Part shown: one piece after another, positions 1-4,495 of the stretch
How the letters are laid out: every line of letters begins with the position of its first letter
Numbering within the stretch: the stretch's first letter is position 1
Assembly (NCBI GenBank): GCA_014380105.1
Contig: JACMKL010000657.1
Coordinates: 1 to 5,780, forward strand
DNA from: Candidatus Melainabacteria bacterium
GTDB lineage: Bacteria; Cyanobacteriota; Vampirovibrionia; Obscuribacterales; Obscuribacteraceae
Direction: 5' to 3'
DNA: 5,780 nucleotides
Translations under genes and position numbers: made by a program
Notes under the pieces: generated by a model
What the model was told of the DNA's origin: nothing
Databases searched by the model: none
What the model saw: the letters and a program-made list of their open reading frames with translations, nothing else

Positions 1-864
1 GCCCTGGCTCTGGCACTCAATATTTACTCGACAGTTCGATTTACTGTTTATGATCGCCCTGATGTTTCGCAGCCTATTGTCACTCTCAAAGGCGCCATTT
101 CCACTGTCAGCGAGACAAACAATCAGGGCAATTTGATTTATAAAATGCTGTCCGGCTTGTGTCAGTCAGATCCCGAGCTCCTGCGCCGCGTCAGAATTAC
201 GGTTTCGTCTGATATTCCATTAGGGTGTGGGCTGGGTTCTAGTGGCGCGGCAATTGCTGGCGCTGTCTGGGCCTCGTACGTCCTGCGCGGGCTGGTTCCC
301 ACCAGACGAGACGTTTTGACGGTCGGCATGCGCATGGAAGGTTATCCTGAAAACGTCGCCGCCAGTTTGATGGGCAACATGATTGTCTGCGGCAGAAGTC
401 GCGATGACAATACAATTGTGAGCGAACAGCTGGATTGGCCAGACAAGTGGCGCATGATTGTAGTCGTCCCCAGATATACGCTAACTACGGCCGAAGCGCG
501 AAAAGTGCTTCCGAAAATGGTCAAATTCGAAGATGCTGTGGCAAATATTCAGCGCACAGCGCTTGTTGTTGCGGCAGTTGCCAAAAGCGACGAATCATTG
601 ATGAGATCAGTGTTGATAGACCGCTTGCACGAACCTTATCGTGAACAACTTGTACCGGAACTCGATGCATTGCGACGCGTACTTTCCACTCAACCAATTA
701 TTGGATGCGTCTTATCTGGCGGCGGGTCAGCGGTTTTGGTGATCGTCAACCAACGGCACCGATTCGAAGTTTTGCAGGAGATCACTACATGGGCAGAAGT
801 GCAGCCCCAGCCCCCTGCTATCCTCGATCTTAACGTTGATAAAGAAGGCATGAAAGAGCTGTAG
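1..864 (+). CDS. thrB: Homoserine kinase, 5'-truncated by the window edge
   Basis: Probable homoserine kinase: ATP-dependent phosphorylation of L-homoserine to O-phospho-L-homoserine in cytoplasmic threonine biosynthesis. The frame is open from base 1, so the gene starts outside the window; 287 residues are visible, and the family is usually about 300-330, so roughly 20-40 N-terminal residues are missing. Seen in fragment numbering: LALALNIYS at 2-10 resembles the start of ThrB; the GHMP-kinase ATP loop PLGCGLGSSGAA is at 73-84; EGYPENVAASLMG at 113-125 matches the ThrB EGHPDNVA signature; LSGGGSAVL at 238-246 is the C-terminal GHMP motif. That last motif is usually SGAGP, so G and S replace A and P here. 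A TTG at 133 is only an internal codon. The gene stops at TAG 862-864. Another GHMP kinase is possible, but the EGxPxN motif favours ThrB. Confidence 0.85.
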   Translation, partial: ALALALNIYSTVRFTVYDRPDVSQPIVTLKGAISTVSETNNQGNLIYKMLSGLCQSDPELLRRVRITVSSDIPLGCGLGSSGAAIAGAVWASYVLRGLVPTRRDVLTVGMRMEGYPENVAASLMGNMIVCGRSRDDNTIVSEQLDWPDKWRMIVVVPRYTLTTAEARKVLPKMVKFEDAVANIQRTALVVAAVAKSDESLMRSVLIDRLHEPYREQLVPELDALRRVLSTQPIIGCVLSGGGSAVLVIVNQRHRFEVLQEITTWAEVQPQPPAILDLNVDKEGMKEL

Positions 865-1157
865 GTGCACCCATCGCTTGAGGGCCAGTTTTTGTCGCGC
901 CTAGTTTGCGATAAGTGTGAAGCTATTGCTTAGTTCAATCTCAGAATCTTCTATCCTTTAACAGCTCCATATAAGCCCTTGTTACAAAACTTGGGGTGTT
1001 ATTCACCTCTACTTCTTGATAGAAAACAAACGTTCTTCTTTTTCCCCTCTCTTAACCTCCAACCTCCCTACCAGCCATTCAAGTCCTATACCTTGAAAAT
1101 TTTTGGCGCAGTAAATTTGCTGTTAGGGAGAAACTGCGCAGAATCATGGAGTCTGAT
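865..1157 (+). other. Gene-free interval between thrB and the small-protein operon
   Basis: I see no convincing gene in these 293 bases. There is an 8-bp stem with two G-U pairs (891-898 with 908-915) soon after the thrB stop, but no T-tract follows it, so it is not a clear intrinsic terminator. Positions 1033-1073 contain no G and are rich in C and T. A TATAAG at 970-975 could be a -10 box, but no acceptable -35 lies 16-18 bases upstream. A 7-bp inverted repeat, GCGCAGT (1106-1112) with ACTGCGC (1133-1139), holds an AGGGAG in its 20-base loop, just before the next gene. The promoter of the downstream operon is probably in this interval but I cannot place it. Confidence 0.5.
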
Positions 1158-1571
1158 ATGGGCACCTTAGTTGGACTGCTCGCATTATGCGTTGCGCCTT
1201 TTGTCGGTGCATTTTTCGGCGAGAAAATTGTGGCAAAGCAGTGGCTGTCCAGCATCTGGCGTGTCTATGTCGCTTCTGCCGTCGTTGTTGCTCTCTCTGC
1301 GTGGCTGTTTTTCAGCAGTGCATGGTTGGCAATTTTCGTGCTCACCGTCAGCTACTTCGCAATCCGCGATGGTCGAGCATTCCCGCCTCACTACTATCCG
1401 CATGATCAATATCAACTCCCGAATCAGGGTGGTGATTATGCGGATAGTTCTACGAATCGCCAGCGTCCGCCTCGCTCCAAGTGGGGTCATGTGCGGCTTG
1501 CTGTCGATAACGGACACTTCCCTCCCAAAGGCAAAAGCGCAAAACGCGGAAAGCTCAGGTCGGTGAAGTGA
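1158..1571 (+). CDS. Small membrane protein with basic C-terminal tail, unknown function
   Basis: I do not recognise this 137-residue protein. It shows three likely membrane segments (about residues 3-20, 34-51 and 55-70). A hydrophilic tail of about 67 residues follows: first rich in Pro, His and Tyr (76-88), then strongly basic to the end (KGKSAKRGKLRSVK). The tail looks disordered and would probably be cytoplasmic by the positive-inside rule. An in-frame ATG at 1146 gives four extra residues. I prefer the ATG at 1158 because GGAG at 1148-1151 sits six bases upstream, whereas the only purine run before 1146 is about 16 bases away. It is the first gene of a probable operon; the next start is 48 bases after its stop. 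The N-terminal half resembles generic small inner-membrane proteins and gives no functional hint. Confidence 0.7.
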   Translation: MGTLVGLLALCVAPFVGAFFGEKIVAKQWLSSIWRVYVASAVVVALSAWLFFSSAWLAIFVLTVSYFAIRDGRAFPPHYYPHDQYQLPNQGGDYADSSTNRQRPPRSKWGHVRLAVDNGHFPPKGKSAKRGKLRSVK

Positions 1572-1589
1572 AACAGTTAATGCTGCCAT

Positions 1590-1610
1590 CGAGATCCTTG
1601 AGGGTCATCG
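1590..1610 (+). other. Intercistronic stem-loop before the 75-residue gene
   Basis: CGAGATCC (1590-1597) pairs with GGGTC-A-TCG (1602-1610) through eight base pairs, one a T-G wobble, with one bulged A (1607) and a TTGA loop. Its last base is the first G of the GGAG Shine-Dalgarno at 1610-1613. It may tune translation or mRNA processing; the stem is short, so this is tentative. Confidence 0.35.
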
Positions 1611-1619
1611 GAGTGTGAA

Positions 1620-1847
1620 ATGGCAATAAAATTCTACGTCGCTAAATGCGACTTTCTGCCGGAGTCGGCTCGCAAGAGCTTCCATGTTTCTGTGAAGAAA
1701 GGCGATCGGCTCGAAGTCGAGCGCGAATACGATCACGGTGACATGTGCCGTCTGAACGGTAAGCCGGTTTTCCTCAGCGAAGAGGATCTTTACCGGTATT
1801 GTGAGGTGGAGAAAACCGCAGGCGAAGTTACGCCCAAGGCAGACTGA
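1620..1847 (+). CDS. Small soluble protein, 75 residues, unknown function
   Basis: I do not recognise this protein. The ATG at 1620 has GGAG (1610-1613) six bases upstream. The 75 residues have no membrane segment or signal peptide. The pattern (MAIKFYVAKCDF, then VKKGDRLEVEREYDHGDMCRLNGKPVFLSEEDLYRYCE, cited here only as residues 25-62) alternates beta-like stretches with charged turns and ends in a short acidic-aromatic helix. This would suit a small beta-barrel or SH3-like fold, which is inference only. Three Cys are present (10, 43, 61) without a metal-binding spacing. It lies in the middle of the probable operon, 48 bases after the membrane-protein gene and 67 bases before the phosphatase gene. 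Codon use looks like that of its neighbours. Confidence 0.75.
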   Translation: MAIKFYVAKCDFLPESARKSFHVSVKKGDRLEVEREYDHGDMCRLNGKPVFLSEEDLYRYCEVEKTAGEVTPKAD

Positions 1848-1862
1848 CACCAGATCTCAACC

Positions 1863-1891
1863 GAAACGGGAGACGAATAGTTTCCCGTTTC
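1863..1891 (+). other. Strong 12-bp intercistronic stem-loop
   Basis: GAAACGGGAGAC (1863-1874) pairs with GTTTCCCGTTTC (1880-1891) as 12 uninterrupted pairs, one a G-T wobble, around a five-base loop GAATA. It begins 15 bases after the stop of the 75-residue gene and ends 12 bases before the GGAGG of the phosphatase gene. The downstream bases TTCTTCG are not a proper T-run, so full termination is unlikely. A partial terminator, an mRNA-processing site or a 3'-end stabiliser all fit. Confidence 0.6.
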
Positions 1892-1914
1892 TTCGAACGA
1901 AATGGAGGTGTGCT

Positions 1915-2505
1915 GTGACCCAAACACAAGCACAGAAGCCGCTGCTCGTCCTGGATTTGGATGAGACGCTGGTGCACGCTGTGGAGAAGGACAAGGCGCT
2001 TGCCGACTTGTCGCACGACTTCTCTACTCAAGAATATCTCGTGTACACGCGGCCACACCTCGCAGAGTTTCTCTCTCGGATGTGGAAGCTGTACGACCTT
2101 GCTGTGTGGTCTGCTGCCGGAACTCAATACGTCAATCGCGTTGTGGAAGTCGTCTGGAAAGACCTTCCGCAGCCGCTTTTCGTGTTCTCTGGTGAACGCT
2201 GCACCAGGCGCTTCGACCATGAATCGATGCAGCCTTACTACATCAAGGATCTCAAAAAGGTCCGCAAGAGAGGCTTCGACGCTCGTCGGATACTGATAGT
2301 CGATGACCTCGAGCATAACTCGCAGCGCAATTTCGGCAACGCGGTTTATGTTCGTGAGTTTAACGGAGAGGTCGATGACAACGAGCTTTTGCTCCTTGCC
2401 GCCTACCTCGAATCGATAGCGGGAAAGGAGAATTTCCGCGCCTTCGAGAAGCGACATTGGCGTGCCACTGCCGCAACTCTTCTGGCTTCGGAGAGAACGG
2501 AGTAA
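1915..2505 (+). CDS. HAD-superfamily phosphatase of the FCP1/NIF (SCP-like) class
   Basis: A 196-residue protein with the HAD phosphatase motifs of the FCP1/NLI-interacting-factor group. Motif I is DLDETLVHA (14-22): D14 should be the nucleophile, D16 the acid/base, with T18 following. RPHLAEFLSRMWKLYDLAVWS (46-66) matches the conserved RPG..EFL...Y...V(F/W)(T/S)A block and supplies motif II S66. K111 in YYIKDL is the motif III lysine. ILIVDDLEHN (126-135) supplies motif IV acidic residues D130 and D131. In eukaryotes this fold dephosphorylates serine in the RNA polymerase II tail; bacterial members mostly lack known substrates, so the target is unknown. The GTG start at 1915 is chosen because GGAGG (1904-1908) is six bases upstream. 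An in-frame ATG at 1801 would overlap the previous gene by 47 bases and lacks a Shine-Dalgarno. It is the only gene of this operon with a predictable activity. Confidence 0.85.
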   Translation: MTQTQAQKPLLVLDLDETLVHAVEKDKALADLSHDFSTQEYLVYTRPHLAEFLSRMWKLYDLAVWSAAGTQYVNRVVEVVWKDLPQPLFVFSGERCTRRFDHESMQPYYIKDLKKVRKRGFDARRILIVDDLEHNSQRNFGNAVYVREFNGEVDDNELLLLAAYLESIAGKENFRAFEKRHWRATAATLLASERTE

Positions 2506-2545
2506 TCACTTCGCGACTCCAAATTCAAACAAAGGAGGACAACAA

Positions 2546-2593
2546 ATGGTCTTTCGCAGCATCGCGAACAAAATGCGCGGTGCGGTCTTCTAG
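2546..2593 (+). CDS. 15-codon leader peptide ORF with very strong Shine-Dalgarno
   Basis: ATG at 2546 opens a 15-residue ORF, MVFRSIANKMRGAVF, ending at TAG 2591-2593. AAAGGAGG at 2531-2538 is a near-full match to the 16S anti-Shine-Dalgarno, seven bases upstream of the ATG and stronger than the site of any full-length gene here. It begins 40 bases after the phosphatase stop. Codons 11-15 and the stop lie in the 5' arm and loop of the 2577-2605 hairpin, so a translating ribosome must open that hairpin. I infer a regulatory leader for the gene at 2747; it could instead be a genuine tiny protein. The peptide resembles no erm or cat leader that I remember. Confidence 0.6.
   Translation: MVFRSIANKMRGAVF
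2577..2587 (+). repeat. Direct repeat GCGGTGCGGTC, copy 1 (5' arm of H1)
   Basis: This exact 11-base word recurs at 2717-2727. Copy 1 covers leader codons 11-14 and forms the 5' arm of the H1 hairpin. Flanking bases differ between copies, so the match ends exactly where the pairing with 2595-2605 ends. Confidence 0.85.
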
Positions 2594-2658
2594 TGACCGT
2601 ACCGCAAACTGTCCGGCACAGTTAAACAAGCACTTCTGACTGGCAATTCTTCCGGTCA

Positions 2659-2692
2659 CTGAGTTGAATTTCGTTTACGAGATTTGGCTCAG
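2659..2692 (+). other. Long G-U-containing stem-loop (H4)
   Basis: Positions 2659-2673 and 2678-2692 form 15 continuous pairs around a four-base TTTA loop: 11 Watson-Crick and four G-U. The G-U pairs exist only in the + strand transcript (they become A-C mismatches on the other strand), which argues for a + strand RNA structure. It abuts H3 with no intervening base, so the two could stack coaxially. Confidence 0.6.
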
Positions 2693-2716
2693 AAGGAGTG
2701 TCATCCCCAGCCGGCG

Positions 2717-2727
2717 GCGGTGCGGTC
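2717..2727 (+). repeat. Direct repeat GCGGTGCGGTC, copy 2 (in the Shine-Dalgarno-sequestering hairpin)
   Basis: Exact copy of 2577-2587. Bases 2719-2727 form most of the 5' side of the H5 hairpin that hides the Shine-Dalgarno of the 79-residue gene. The whole copy is also complementary, over 11 pairs with one G-U, to 2595-2605. Confidence 0.85.
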
Positions 2728-2746
2728 CCTTAAAGGAGACTGCATT

Positions 2747-2986
2747 ATGGCCCGTTCTTATCGTCACACGCCCGTCATGGGCAACTGCTCTCACAGCGAC
2801 AAGCCTGGTAAGGTCAAGGCGCACCGTAGCCTTCGTGCTAACGTGCGTATGGCACTCGCCAACTGCCGCGACTACGATGACCTGATCGTTCCTATCCTGC
2901 GCGAAGTCAGCAACGTCTGGGATTTTCCCAAGGACGGCAAGCACTTCTTCGACGCAGTGAAGTACGCGAAGTACATGCGTAAGTGA
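2747..2986 (+). CDS. Small basic RSYRHTP-type protein, 79 residues, unknown function
   Basis: A 79-residue, strongly basic, soluble protein opening with MARSYRHTPVMGN. Similar openings (xRSYxxTP followed by a basic helix with paired Arg/Lys) occur, as I recall, in a group of small bacterial hypothetical proteins; no function is known to me. Residues 19-41 are rich in Lys and Arg and would suit nucleic-acid binding (inference). The C-terminal half, from NCRDYDDLIVP to YAKYMRK, looks helical. ATG 2747 is chosen because AAGGAG (2733-2738) lies eight bases upstream; the in-frame TTG at 2684 falls inside the H4 stem and has no suitable site. Its Shine-Dalgarno is inside hairpin H5, so translation is probably controlled by the leader. 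It is the last gene before a strong terminator. Confidence 0.8.
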   Translation: MARSYRHTPVMGNCSHSDKPGKVKAHRSLRANVRMALANCRDYDDLIVPILREVSNVWDFPKDGKHFFDAVKYAKYMRK

Positions 2987-2992
2987 GCATTA

Positions 2993-3049
2993 GTCACCCG
3001 GAGCATCGGTAGCCTTGTGCGACCGGTGTTTTCGGGTGACTTCTTTTTT
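2993..3049 (+). terminator. Intrinsic terminator ending the 1158-2986 operon
   Basis: GTCACCCG (2993-3000) pairs with CGGGTGAC (3033-3040). A nested stem CATCGGT (3004-3010) with ACCGGTG (3022-3028) continues it, and TTCTTTTTT (3041-3049) follows immediately. It begins seven bases after the stop of the 79-residue gene. Confidence 0.9.
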
Positions 3050-3075
3050 GACCTGTTGCTACTACGCTATATAAG
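3048..3075 (+). promoter_or_regulatory. Sigma70-like promoter for the membrane-protein pair
   Basis: TTGACC (3048-3053) and TATAAG (3070-3075) are each one base from consensus, 16 bases apart. The -35 box overlaps the end of the preceding terminator T-tract, so one unit ends where the next begins. Transcription would start near 3082. Confidence 0.55.
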
Positions 3076-3354
3076 ATTTGCGGTGTTGTCATTTGGTCGC
3101 GCGTGTTAGCGCAAGACTAGAAGTGTTTCTTCTAGAGTTTTTAGCTAACTTCTGATCAACCTGCTTGATCAAGAGACCTGATATGCACGAGCTTTATGTT
3201 TCCTACCCCTCCACATTTTTCCTCTCGGTGCTCTCTAGCAAATCCCTGTAAGTCCTCAAATCTCTTCTGCTTTCTGGAGATAGTGCGAAATTCTTTCGCG
3301 CTGGATTTTACTGCACCGAGAAGGTTGTAAAGGAAGCCAAACACGGAGACTTCC
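3076..3354 (+). other. Long untranslated leader with stem-loops before the membrane-protein gene
   Basis: No gene is visible. If the promoter at 3048-3075 is used, the leader is about 270 bases. It contains CTAGAAG (3117-3123) pairing with CTTCTAG (3129-3135), followed by TTTTT at 3138-3142; TGATCAA (3153-3159) pairing with TTGATCA (3165-3171); and a C/T-rich, G-poor stretch around 3190-3275. A 10-pair stem with two wobbles (3281-3290 with 3294-3303, loop TTC) follows. The first hairpin plus T-run could end transcripts about 60 bases after the start, making it an attenuator or a short RNA. GGAG at 3345-3348 serves the gene at 3355. Confidence 0.45.
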
Positions 3355-4437
3355 ATGCAAAACCCCAAGATCGTGGTTGAAAACCCGGTCGCTGCTCAGA
3401 ACGCGTCCAGGCGCACTCTGACAGTAGACAAAACTGATTTAGAGTGGGCTGCCGGCGAGGGTCTGATTTCTCAGAACCAGATCAGCCAGCTTTGGGATGC
3501 GCTTTTGAAGCGTCATTCCGACCGTCCGCAGTTCGACCTCGCCCACCTCCTCTATTACGCCGGCGCCGTTCTGGTTTTAGTCGCCATGGGCTGGTTCGGT
3601 GCCGAGATGGCTGCAATCTACGGCGCTGGCGCTGTGCTTGCGACTTCGATAGGCTATGGTGCCGCTTTCCTCTTCGGCGGTCAGCGCCTCTGGTACGGGC
3701 AGAATCTGCGCGTTCCGGGCGGTTTGCTCGTCACTCTCGCTGTCGTCATGGCACCACTTGCCACGGCTTCACTGCTTGATGTTCTGGGATACTCGGTTTA
3801 CAACGCTCAGGTAGTCAACAACGGCAAGTTGTTCCTTCTGGAGGGTGTGACAATTGCCGCAGCGCTTCTCGCCCTGCGCTTCTTCAAATTCCCGTTCCTG
3901 GTAGCCCCGATTGCCGCAGCGCTCTGGATGATGTCTTTGACCGCGGCTGATTCGCTCTTCCCTGGTGCCACTTTCTTCGGCAACTGGAATCAGCAGCTCG
4001 CAGTCACGCTCGCCTTTGGTGTGGCGATGACCGCAACTGGCTTAGCCGTCGACGGCAAACGCACTGGTGACTATTCCTTCTGGCTCTACCTCTTCGGAGT
4101 CAGCGCCTTTTGGTTTTCGCTCACCTTCCTCGACAACGGCAGCGAACTCGGCAAATTTGTCTACTTCGCAATCAACCTCGGCCTGATGTTCGCATCTGTG
4201 CTCCTGGCCCGTCGCGTCTTCCTGGTCTATGGCTCCCTAGGCGTACTCTGGTATGTTTCGTACCTGACCTACACGCTCTTCGCGGGCTCCATCCTCTTCC
4301 CGTTGGCGCTCACCGCTATCGGCGTCGGCGTCATTTTCGCGGGCATCAAATATCACAAGAACCGCGCCGCTATCGACGGTCTGGTTCTTTCGCTCACTCC
4401 TGACTGGCTGCGTGCGCGCTTGCCCGGTCGCGACTGA
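3355..4437 (+). CDS. Multi-pass membrane protein, possibly DUF2157-like
   Basis: A 360-residue integral membrane protein. Residues 1-62 are hydrophilic and contain a short helical unit (WAAGEGLISQNQISQLWDAL, 31-50) of the kind found at the start of DUF2157-type membrane proteins, where a GLIS..Q motif precedes the first helix. I count nine or ten membrane segments, roughly at 64-80, 87-107, 122-145, 160-175, 179-198, 214-232, 240-258, 266-284, 287-303 and 310-331. A short basic tail ends the protein. No transporter, kinase or enzyme motif is visible, so the role is unknown and the DUF2157 relation is tentative. The ATG at 3355 has GGAG six bases upstream. The next membrane-protein gene starts 58 bases after its stop, suggesting co-transcription. 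Confidence 0.85.
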   Translation: MQNPKIVVENPVAAQNASRRTLTVDKTDLEWAAGEGLISQNQISQLWDALLKRHSDRPQFDLAHLLYYAGAVLVLVAMGWFGAEMAAIYGAGAVLATSIGYGAAFLFGGQRLWYGQNLRVPGGLLVTLAVVMAPLATASLLDVLGYSVYNAQVVNNGKLFLLEGVTIAAALLALRFFKFPFLVAPIAAALWMMSLTAADSLFPGATFFGNWNQQLAVTLAFGVAMTATGLAVDGKRTGDYSFWLYLFGVSAFWFSLTFLDNGSELGKFVYFAINLGLMFASVLLARRVFLVYGSLGVLWYVSYLTYTLFAGSILFPLALTAIGVGVIFAGIKYHKNRAAIDGLVLSLTPDWLRARLPGRD

Positions 4438-4495
4438 GATCGCCTGTGGGCACCCAGAAACAATAAGAAGGCTCTATGCAGCCTGGAGACAAACC

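Larger units (their letters stand above)
2577..2746 (+). promoter_or_regulatory. Candidate translational attenuator or riboswitch-like leader with alternative pairings
   Basis: Five stem-loops tile this leader. H1: 2577-2587 with 2595-2605, 11 continuous pairs (one G-U), holding the leader stop codon in its loop. H2: AACTGT/ACAGTT, 2607-2612 with 2618-2623. H3: 2637-2643 with 2652-2658, seven pairs. H4: 2659-2673 with 2678-2692, 15 pairs. H5: 2719-2730 with 2734-2746, 12 pairs (three G-U) and one bulged A, burying the Shine-Dalgarno AAGGAG (2733-2738) and ending right before the ATG at 2747. GCGGTGCGGTC occurs at both 2577-2587 and 2717-2727, so the H1 3' arm (2595-2605) can pair equally with either copy; pairing with the second breaks H5 and frees the Shine-Dalgarno. 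The pairings are read from the sequence; the switching is inferred. Confidence 0.6.

Noticed and set aside
933..940. GTTCAATC resembling a tRNA T-loop
   Set aside because: The flanking bases do not form a T-stem and no acceptor or anticodon arm is present nearby.
1185..1589. Open frames on both strands overlapping the small membrane-protein gene
   Set aside because: The 1158-1571 frame has a Shine-Dalgarno and clean membrane segments; the others are Arg/Cys/Ser-rich shadows.
1801..1914. ATG at 1801 as the start of the HAD phosphatase
   Set aside because: It would overlap the 75-residue gene by 47 bases, has no Shine-Dalgarno, and the added residues are not part of the family; GTG 1915 has GGAGG at ideal spacing.
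1828..2457. 209-residue open frame on the - strand opposite the phosphatase gene
   Set aside because: It is an antisense shadow of a gene with clear catalytic motifs; no family features in its translation.
1620..2505. The 75-residue protein and phosphatase as a toxin-antitoxin pair
   Set aside because: The genes are separated by 67 bases and a strong hairpin, and neither protein shows toxin or antitoxin features.
2457..2639. 60-residue + strand frame across the phosphatase end and the leader
   Set aside because: It starts inside the phosphatase gene with no ribosome site and has a composition unlike a real protein; the 15-codon frame has the strong site.
2684..2746. TTG 2684 as the start of the 79-residue protein
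   Set aside because: It lies in the H4 stem without a Shine-Dalgarno; ATG 2747 has AAGGAG eight bases upstream and begins the recognisable MARSYRHTP opening.
4412..4495. Upstream start at 4412 for the second membrane protein
   Set aside because: It overlaps the preceding gene, lacks a ribosome site, and puts a polar segment before a natural N-terminal membrane helix.
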